This document shows, in pieces, positions 1 to 4,430 of a stretch of DNA of 6,185 nt. This DNA comes from Helicobacteraceae bacterium (lineage in GTDB: Bacteria; Campylobacterota; Campylobacteria; Campylobacterales; SZUA-545). The notes below the pieces were generated by a model. The model searched no databases and was not told where the DNA came from. It worked only from the letters and a program-made list of their open reading frames with translations. The stretch covers positions 1 to 6,185 of the forward strand of contig QKHD01000152.1 of assembly GCA_003250175.1 (NCBI GenBank), in the 5' to 3' direction. How positions within the stretch are numbered: position 1 is the stretch's first letter; each line of letters opens with the position of its first letter. The translations under genes were made by a program, and so were the position numbers.

Positions 1-1
1 C

Positions 2-184
2 ACCCACGGTCTTTTGGATGTCGCCTTCTCCCTGACCGGGCGGGAGACCCCCATGCCCGTCGCCCTCTATGAGCCCATCGAGGCGGATGCCGCCATTATG
101 TATGTGGTGGAGTTCTCCGGAGCGGCTCCCGGGTTTAAGGAGAGCAAAGAGGGGCTGACCGGCTGGAGTTATGTCAGGGATTAA
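2..184 (+). CDS. 3' end of an unrecognised protein gene (5' end outside window)
   Basis: An open frame enters from the left edge and ends at TAA 182-184, giving the last 60 residues of a protein; base 1 is the last base of the preceding codon. The tail reads THGLLDVAFSLTG at the start and GLTGWSYVRD at the end. It has mixed hydrophobic and acidic character, no cysteine and no obvious membrane segment. Codon use is rich in GC at third positions, like the neighbouring genes, which supports real coding. I do not recognise the family from this fragment and assign no function. Its stop codon shares three bases with the stop of the convergent thioredoxin-like gene, so there is no intergenic terminator between them. 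Confidence 0.7.
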   Translation, partial: THGLLDVAFSLTGRETPMPVALYEPIEADAAIMYVVEFSGAAPGFKESKEGLTGWSYVRD

Positions 185-504
185 CCCAGAAAGATCGTAT
201 AGGGCCGCTCGATCTCATCCAGCAGTCCGTCCACGGAAAAGGCGCGGGTCTTGCGGACAAACTCTTTTCCATCGAGAAAAATGATCGCCGTCGGGGCCGC
301 CAGTACGTTGAGTCTGGCCCCTACCTCCGGAGCGATACTGATATCGACCTCTTCACACACCATCTTTTCATAACGCTCCGCCGCCGCGGCAAACACCTTG
401 GGCTTTAGCGCATGGCAGACATTGCAGGCGGGCGAGCTAAAATAGAGCAGTACCGCGGGGTTCTCTTTTAAGAGGGTATCCAGCGCATCGACGCTTGTGA
501 TCAT
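181..504 (-). CDS. Small thioredoxin-like protein (CNVC active site)
   Basis: A 107-residue single-domain protein of thioredoxin size. The order of elements fits the fold: a hydrophobic strand AVLLYF (17-22), a CxxC motif C27-N-V-C30 at the start of a helix, an acidic strand around VDIS (53-56), and a cis-proline signature APT with P71 followed by strand AIIFLDG. The residue before the first cysteine is Ala, not the Trp of classical WCGPC thioredoxin, so redox potential and substrates may differ. An extra Cys is at position 50. There is no signal peptide, so it should be cytoplasmic. The start ATG overlaps the upstream stop as ATGA, with an AAGGA ribosome site at 516-512, so translation is probably coupled. 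The expected role is thiol-disulfide reduction; the specific partner is unknown. Confidence 0.88.
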   Translation of the reverse strand: MITSVDALDTLLKENPAVLLYFSSPACNVCHALKPKVFAAAAERYEKMVCEEVDISIAPEVGARLNVLAAPTAIIFLDGKEFVRKTRAFSVDGLLDEIERPYTIFLG

Positions 505-731
505 CGTTTCATCCTTGTATAGAGTGCCAACATGTCGGCAAAATCTTTTTTATTGGCGTCTTCACCCATATCCACGGGCAGCAGATTGATGCCCAGTGCC
601 TTATCCCGGTAGATTTTCCCAAGGAGTGCATCGGGAAAAATCTCTTCCAGATAGGCGGCCAGATCGTCCAGCTCGCCCATGTCGTTGGAGGCGTAGCAGA
701 GCCCTCCGTTTACCTCGTGTATCTCAATCAT
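501..731 (-). CDS. Unrecognised 76-residue acidic protein coupled to the thioredoxin-like gene
   Basis: Encodes 76 residues starting MIEIHEVNGG and ending LYTRMKR. I chose ATG 731-729 because an AAGGAG ribosome site at 742-737 lies five bases upstream. A GTG at 737 is in frame but would sit inside that ribosome site. The protein is acidic in the middle, has one cysteine (C12), no signal peptide and no membrane helix. It looks like a small alpha/beta cytoplasmic domain: a short N-terminal strand, a helix around GELDDLAAYLEEIF, a strand, then a C-terminal helix. It starts 12 bases after the stop of the exported-protein gene and overlaps the thioredoxin-like gene by four bases. I do not recognise the family; the coupling suggests co-expression with the thioredoxin-like protein. 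Confidence 0.75.
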   Translation of the reverse strand: MIEIHEVNGGLCYASNDMGELDDLAAYLEEIFPDALLGKIYRDKALGINLLPVDMGEDANKKDFADMLALYTRMKR

Positions 732-736
732 ATGCA

Positions 737-742
737 CTCCTT
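737..742 (-). promoter_or_regulatory. Ribosome binding site that sets the start of the 76-residue gene
   Basis: The minus strand reads AAGGAG here, followed by TGCAT and then ATG. This gives ideal spacing for the ATG at 731 and argues against the in-frame GTG at 737, which overlaps the site itself. Confidence 0.7.
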
Positions 743-743
743 T

Positions 744-1511
744 TTAAAAGCGATAGCCTATTTCAAGCCCCATGGAGGTGTTGAAGTTGTCGATATTTTT
801 GGCGATCCCCTCATCCTCATCCAATCCGGCGTAAATGGCCCCGATATTAACCCCGAACATCAAATCGTCCAGGTAGGCGTTGTACCCCATTCGGGCCACG
901 GCGATGGTCTTCAACTCCTCCAGGCTGCTTTTTCCTCCAAGGAGTTCAACATAGACATAGTCCTTGGTCGGTCGGCTGCTAAAACGGATGTGGGGGCCGA
1001 CCATGGCGTATGATCCCGTATAGTTCAGATAGATATCCTCGTTCTTGCCTTCAATATCAAAGCTGTAGCTTCCCACTTCTGCGGCCAGGCCGACCCGTGC
1101 GCCACCATCCTTAAATCCACCGGCCAGTTTCACGCCGTTCATATCTCCGCCGATACCGGTCTTGGCATCGTTGTAAAAGCTGAAATTGGCACTCATATCG
1201 CCCCAGTATTCATACTCTTTGTCATTGGTGGAGACGTCGTAGAGGTATTTCCCCGCATAGACAGCCAGGGCCACCACGGCCACCGCCCCGATAATGATAA
1301 AAAGAGCCGCCGCCGCATCACCGCCGCTGCTCGTCCCTTTTTGCGGAATATCAAACTTCAGCTGGCCGCCGACCTGCAGCTCCGGCTCTGCGGCACGCGT
1401 TTTCCCCTTGGGTGCCGTGGCATTGATTTCCTGATAGCCTGGTGCTTCCCCTCCGGAGAGCGGCAGCCAAACGAGCCCCAGTGCCAATACGAAACTCCAA
1501 ATGATTCTCAT
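744..1511 (-). CDS. Exported hypothetical protein: signal peptide, central hydrophobic helix, beta-rich C-terminal domain
   Basis: A 255-residue protein. Residues 1-21 look like a Sec signal peptide (MRIIWSFVLALGLVWLPLSG). Residues 22-65 are a low-complexity, Pro/Gly/Lys-containing linker. A strongly hydrophobic, Ala/Val/Ile-rich segment spans about 66-87 and is long enough to cross a membrane. From about 100 to the end the sequence alternates polar and hydrophobic residues with many Gly, Tyr and Phe and ends GLEIGYRF, a terminal-aromatic pattern typical of outer-membrane beta strands. A helix plus a barrel-like end is an unusual combination, so inner-membrane anchoring with a periplasmic beta domain is also possible. 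An in-frame TAA lies four codons upstream, so ATG 1511 is the only start; the nearest purine-rich ribosome site (GAAGGG, 1530-1525) is rather far, 13 bases. It is the first gene of a minus-strand unit. Family not recognised. Confidence 0.8.
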   Translation of the reverse strand: MRIIWSFVLALGLVWLPLSGGEAPGYQEINATAPKGKTRAAEPELQVGGQLKFDIPQKGTSSGGDAAAALFIIIGAVAVVALAVYAGKYLYDVSTNDKEYEYWGDMSANFSFYNDAKTGIGGDMNGVKLAGGFKDGGARVGLAAEVGSYSFDIEGKNEDIYLNYTGSYAMVGPHIRFSSRPTKDYVYVELLGGKSSLEELKTIAVARMGYNAYLDDLMFGVNIGAIYAGLDEDEGIAKNIDNFNTSMGLEIGYRF

Positions 1512-1575
1512 ACCGTGCGCTTATCCCTTCTTTGTTATACTGACGCCATTATAAATCAGCCTTGGGAAAAGCCAG
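1512..1575. promoter_or_regulatory. Divergent promoter region with overlapping -10-like hexamers
   Basis: This 64-base gap separates the minus-strand exported-protein gene from the plus-strand CHAD-like gene. On the minus strand a perfect TATAAT lies at 1553-1548, preceded by TTT, about 37 bases from the start codon. On the plus strand TATAAA at 1550-1555 overlaps it, and TATACT lies at 1536-1541. No good -35 box is visible for either direction, which fits the weak -35 of sigma-70 promoters in Campylobacterota. The minus-strand TATAAT is the best candidate; the plus-strand choice is uncertain. Confidence 0.5.
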
Positions 1576-2484
1576 TTGAACACCCTGCCCGACTACCGGA
1601 ACCAGTCCGTCGCGCGCCACGCCTTGCGCAGCCTCTACCTGGGTCTGCTCCACGAGGCCAAGCTCCATCTGGACACCTTCCGGACCAACTCCGACCCGCT
1701 CACCCTCAAAGCCTACCGCACCACGGTGGCCAAACTGACCGCCCTGGTGGGAGAGTTTGGTGAGTGCATGGACCGGGACATTCTGGGCCTGCTGAAAACC
1801 GAACTGGCCGCCCTGCTCGAACCGACCCATGACCTCTGGGACAACGAACGGATCCTCTTGCATCTGGACGAATACCGCAGCATGGTCCGCCCCGACGAGC
1901 ACGAAACCCTGCGCCAGACCGCCCGCAATCTGGAAACCTCCCGCCTCGAAGGGATCAGCACCGTCCGCCGGTTTATCCAAAGCAGTGAATACCGCAACAT
2001 TCTCAGCGTCATCAACGACCTCTGTGACGAGGAAAAATTCTACAACCGGTGCAGCCTGGGCAGCGTCGAAGAGGTGGTCGAGGCCAAAATCGCCCGCCGC
2101 CTGGAGGTGATCCGCACCCGGGCGGTTCACCTGAGCCCCGGCTCGTCCCAAACCTCCTGGGAGGAGTTCGGCGCCGACGTCCACCGTCTGCGTTACACCC
2201 TCAAAGCCTTTGCCCACTGTCTTAATCCGGAGGCCTACGACACCGTCCGTAGCCATCTGGGAAAGCTGGCCAAATCCCTGCGCCAACTCGAGAGCCTTGC
2301 CCACCAGATCGAACGCATCGAGGCCACCTTTCCGACGGAGCGTAAAAGTGTGAGCATCATCCTCACCATTTTGGGGCTGGAAGAACAGGACCTGAGAAAA
2401 AAGGCCCTCAAGCACGCGGCCCGACTCTCCAAGGAGACCTTCGCCCTCGCCTTTTACGCCCTGCTTACGCCCCCGTCAGCGTAA
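1576..2484 (+). CDS. CHAD-like all-helical protein
   Basis: A 302-residue soluble, almost entirely helical protein rich in Arg, Leu, Glu and His, with no signal peptide or membrane helix. The C-terminal half contains HRLRYTLKAF (203-212), which resembles the KRLRYxLE core of the second repeat of CHAD domains. The following helix (LGKLAKSLRQLESLAHQIE) fits the helix after it. Around residues 45-58 a weaker copy (KAYRTTVAKLTALV) resembles the first repeat. By eye, the conserved His and first Arg of the repeats are replaced, so this is a divergent member. CHAD domains are known to bind polyphosphate through conserved basic residues; that role is only possible here. The only start upstream of the first helices is TTG 1576, because an in-frame TAA sits at 1552-1554 and no ATG or GTG intervenes. 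The 3' end overlaps the convergent YjbQ-family gene by 20 bp. Confidence 0.75.
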   Translation: MNTLPDYRNQSVARHALRSLYLGLLHEAKLHLDTFRTNSDPLTLKAYRTTVAKLTALVGEFGECMDRDILGLLKTELAALLEPTHDLWDNERILLHLDEYRSMVRPDEHETLRQTARNLETSRLEGISTVRRFIQSSEYRNILSVINDLCDEEKFYNRCSLGSVEEVVEAKIARRLEVIRTRAVHLSPGSSQTSWEEFGADVHRLRYTLKAFAHCLNPEAYDTVRSHLGKLAKSLRQLESLAHQIERIEATFPTERKSVSIILTILGLEEQDLRKKALKHAARLSKETFALAFYALLTPPSA

Positions 2485-2884
2485 CGACAACACGCCGTGA
2501 ACCGGCATGGTCACGGTGCTCGCACAGATAGATCCCCTGCCAGGTTCCCAGATTGAAACGGCCGTTGGTGATGGGCACGTGTAACGATGCGCCAAGAAGC
2601 GAGCTTTTAATGTGGGCGGGCATATCGTCCGGACCTTCGTAGGTGTGACGGTAATAGGGTTTGCCATCGGCCAGATCGGTAAAGAAATTCTCCATATCGC
2701 TCCGGACCGTGGGGTCGGCATTTTCGTTCAGGCTGAGCGAGGCGCTGGTGTGCTGTAAAAAGAGGTGAGCCGTACCGATCCGGAGATGGCGAAGGTGCTT
2801 GAGCGCCCCTTCGATCTCATCGGTTACGAGGTGAAACCCGCGCCCTTTAGCGCGTAGCACCACCGTCTCCTGATAGACCTCCAC
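2465..2884 (-). CDS. yjbQ: YjbQ/UPF0047 family protein
   Basis: A 139-residue protein of the usual family length, matching end to end. Recognisable blocks are GTAHLFLQHTSASL (37-50) with H45, NENADPTVRSDME (53-65), the H80-T-Y-E-G-P-D-D-M-P-A-H91 block followed by KSSLLG, and GTWQGIYLCEHRD (113-125) with H123, then a C-terminal strand RRVVVTLTG. Conserved histidines of this family (here H45, H91 and H123 are candidates) are thought to form a metal site. Family members are annotated as secondary thiamine-phosphate synthase because overexpression can replace ThiE, but the physiological role is unsettled. The start is GTG 2884, which yields the typical MxVYQ N-terminus, with GGAG at 2892-2889. 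It begins one base after the stop of the cyclic-nucleotide-binding-fold gene and is the last gene of that unit. No thiamine genes are nearby. Confidence 0.92.
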   Translation of the reverse strand: MEVYQETVVLRAKGRGFHLVTDEIEGALKHLRHLRIGTAHLFLQHTSASLSLNENADPTVRSDMENFFTDLADGKPYYRHTYEGPDDMPAHIKSSLLGASLHVPITNGRFNLGTWQGIYLCEHRDHAGSRRVVVTLTGA

Positions 2885-2885
2885 C

Positions 2886-3440
2886 CTACTCCGCTTCGGC
2901 GCGCATGCCCGCGATGATCTCGTTGGAGGCTTCGAGCTTTTTGACCACGATGGTGGCGATGTTTTTATAGAGCTTCATAAAGGCGAAGCTGGTGGCGGAT
3001 TCATAGGCGTCGTCGTCAACGACAAACTTGATCACCGTCGACTTGTCTTCCAGGGCGCGGATGGTGGCGTTTCGGGGTTTTTTGGAGATAAAGGCCATCT
3101 CGCCGAAAAGCTCCATGGGGCTGATGCGGGCGACCTGTTTTTGCTCCCGGCCCACCTCCACGGAGAGAAAGCCCCGCAGGAGGAAATAGATGTCATCCGA
3201 CTGGTCACCCTCTTTAAAGATCACCTCGTCCTTGGCGTACTCCATAAACTGCACGTCGTTGGTGATGGCGATCACGTCTTCGTTGTTGATCCCGCTAAAA
3301 AGGTAGATGTGCTTGCTCACCTCGATCAGCTTTTTCTGAGCCAGGCTGGTCTGGGTGGGCTTGATATCGCGTGTCGTGCGGCTCGCCGCATCGAGCATCT
3401 GTTTGACTTCCGATTTGGTGTAGGTGGTAAAGGAAAACAT
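2886..3440 (-). CDS. Stand-alone cyclic-nucleotide-binding-fold protein without DNA-binding domain
   Basis: A 184-residue protein with one cNMP-binding domain (about 44-140). Visible elements are YLFSGINNEDVIAI at the domain entry, the strand pair with VIFKEGDQSDDIYFLLRG (73-90), and the phosphate-binding cassette LFGEMAFISKKPRNATIRA (111-129), with FGE at 112-114 and the phosphate-binding Arg at R123. The retained Glu and Arg suggest that a cyclic nucleotide could still bind. The C-terminal 45 residues are helical and show no helix-turn-helix, so this is not a Crp/Fnr regulator. An N-terminal extension of about 40 residues precedes the domain. Its ATG overlaps the TGA of the upstream 279-residue gene as TGATG, with GAAGG about ten bases upstream, so the two are probably translated together. 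No cyclase, kinase or channel is in view; ligand and output are unknown. Confidence 0.88.
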   Translation of the reverse strand: MFSFTTYTKSEVKQMLDAASRTTRDIKPTQTSLAQKKLIEVSKHIYLFSGINNEDVIAITNDVQFMEYAKDEVIFKEGDQSDDIYFLLRGFLSVEVGREQKQVARISPMELFGEMAFISKKPRNATIRALEDKSTVIKFVVDDDAYESATSFAFMKLYKNIATIVVKKLEASNEIIAGMRAEAE

Positions 3441-4279
3441 CAGTCAAGCACCTTCAGAAGCGAGTGCAGGTAGCGGTGCCACTCGTTGGTTTTGGATTTT
3501 TCAATATTGATGTTGCGCAGGTAGTAGTTGAGGTAGGTCTTGGTGGAGTAGCTCCCCTTGATCCCCGCATCGTCAAAAAACTTCCGCACGCCGGAGGAGC
3601 GCTCGGCGATGTGCCAGAGCAGCTTTTCAAAGTAGAACATCTTGGTGTTGATGATCTCTTCAAAGGCGGTGGTGTACTCGTTGCAGTAGGATTCGAACAT
3701 CTCGAAAAAAAGCCCCTTCATGGACTCTTCGAGGGCGGTCAGTTCGATCATCACCTCTTTGTGGTGCTCCTTGGATTTATCCAGGTTAAAGAGCGAGTCG
3801 ACATTACGGCGGCGCAGCATCTTCACCTTGGCTTCGTCCACCTTCTCTTTGCTGATGGCGATCTCGTCCAGTTCGTGCTGGGTGGCGCTGGCGATGTGCT
3901 TGTACTGGTTGATCTTGCCCTCGGTGAGCACCTTGTCGTCGTTGAGTTCCTGATACTCCCGCACGCTGGGGAGAAAATCGCGCTGGTAGACCAGATTGGC
4001 GATCTTGATCTTCTTTTTGAACTCTTTATAAAACTCCACCAGGTTGGTGATGTCCTTGTGCATCTTTCCCACCAGGCCGTCCGCGATGGTCAGATCCATC
4101 TCTTTGAGGTTGTTAAAGGCGGTAAAGATAAACTGACGCATCTTCAGGTAGTCGATTTCCGGTTTTTGCAGCCCGTTCTCGTCCATAAATCCAAGTTCGT
4201 GTTCGGCTACAGCGGTCTCGTCGGCAAAAAATCCGTCCAAAAACGAGCTAACCCGCTGCTCTACTTCCGCTTCGGTCAT
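3440..4279 (-). CDS. Conserved-looking helical/coiled-coil protein of unknown function
   Basis: A 279-residue protein, strongly charged (many Lys and Glu), predicted to be nearly all helical, with no signal peptide or membrane segment. Long amphipathic stretches run from about 45 to 230, including EFYKEFKKKIKIANLVY, the segment around MLRRRN (154-159), and an aromatic-rich stretch NTKMFYFEKLLWHIAE. The C-terminal part is Tyr/Asn-rich (KTYLNYYLRNINIEKS). I do not recognise the family. An in-frame TAA directly precedes ATG 4279, so the start cannot lie further upstream; the ribosome site is weak. TGATG coupling to the cyclic-nucleotide-binding-fold gene suggests that the two proteins act together, possibly as sensor and helical effector or scaffold; this is inference from gene order only. 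An open frame on the opposite strand is a codon-bias shadow. Confidence 0.85.
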   Translation of the reverse strand: MTEAEVEQRVSSFLDGFFADETAVAEHELGFMDENGLQKPEIDYLKMRQFIFTAFNNLKEMDLTIADGLVGKMHKDITNLVEFYKEFKKKIKIANLVYQRDFLPSVREYQELNDDKVLTEGKINQYKHIASATQHELDEIAISKEKVDEAKVKMLRRRNVDSLFNLDKSKEHHKEVMIELTALEESMKGLFFEMFESYCNEYTTAFEEIINTKMFYFEKLLWHIAERSSGVRKFFDDAGIKGSYSTKTYLNYYLRNINIEKSKTNEWHRYLHSLLKVLD

Positions 4280-4298
4280 TTAGGCAACCAATCCATCC

Positions 4299-4310
4299 CA
4301 AAATATTTTG
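4299..4310. repeat. 12-bp perfect palindrome CAAAATATTTTG
   Basis: The bases read identically on both strands. It lies 20 bases upstream of the start of the 279-residue gene, downstream of that gene's best -10 candidate, a position where a dimeric regulator could repress. It could also be chance in AT-rich DNA. No regulator is assigned. Confidence 0.5.
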
Positions 4311-4313
4311 CGC

Positions 4314-4327
4314 TTATGGTAGCATAA
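4314..4327. repeat. Short inverted repeat TTATG-4 nt-CATAA
   Basis: Five-base perfect arms at 4314-4318 and 4323-4327 flank a four-base spacer. The right arm overlaps the minus-strand TATGCT -10 candidate. It is either an operator-like site or incidental; too short and AT-rich to act as a terminator. Confidence 0.35.
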
Positions 4328-4377
4328 ATCCTTTCAAGAAACGAAGCGGCTTGCACGGTCTTAAAAATAAAAAGGCT

Positions 4378-4398
4378 ATGATTGCGAAAAATAATCAT
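4378..4398. repeat. Short inverted repeat ATGATT-9 nt-AATCAT upstream of glyS
   Basis: Perfect six-base arms lie at 4378-4383 and 4393-4398. The left arm overlaps the TATGAT -10 candidate for glyS, so a dimeric protein bound here could affect glyS transcription. The assignment rests on geometry alone. Confidence 0.35.
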
Positions 4399-4430
4399 TC
4401 CAAAGCACACGCTTTACGAACGAGGATGTC

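Larger units (their letters stand above)
4280..4430. promoter_or_regulatory. Divergent intergenic region between the 279-residue gene and glyS
   Basis: A 151-base AT-rich stretch, clearly different in composition from the flanking genes. It should hold promoters in both directions. For glyS a TATGAT -10-like box lies at 4377-4382, with TTGCAC at 4351-4356 (20-base gap, longer than ideal). For the minus-strand unit TATGCT at 4326-4321 is the best -10 candidate. The stretch also holds a 12-bp palindrome and two short inverted repeats, listed separately. No tRNA or convincing small ORF is seen. Confidence 0.5.

Noticed and set aside
501..737. GTG start at 737 for the 76-residue gene
   Set aside because: It would fall inside the AAGGAG ribosome site; ATG 731 has correct spacing.
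1549..2415. Long minus-strand open frame (288 codons) opposite the CHAD-like gene
   Set aside because: Gly/Val/Gln/Phe-rich translation typical of an antisense shadow of GC-rich coding DNA; the plus-strand frame has a coherent helical, CHAD-like protein.
3464..4327. Long plus-strand open frame (287 codons) opposite the 279-residue gene
   Set aside because: Low-complexity Val/Leu/Gly/His-rich translation; the minus-strand gene has natural composition and TGATG coupling to its neighbour.
4387..4399. Possible Fur-box-like half site (AATAATCATT)
   Set aside because: Only one half resembles the consensus, glyS is not an expected iron-regulated gene, and the motif is cheap in AT-rich DNA.
4280..4430. 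T-box or other riboswitch leader for glyS
   Set aside because: The leader is short, has no T-box sequence or terminator-like hairpin, and T-box control is not expected outside Firmicutes-type lineages.
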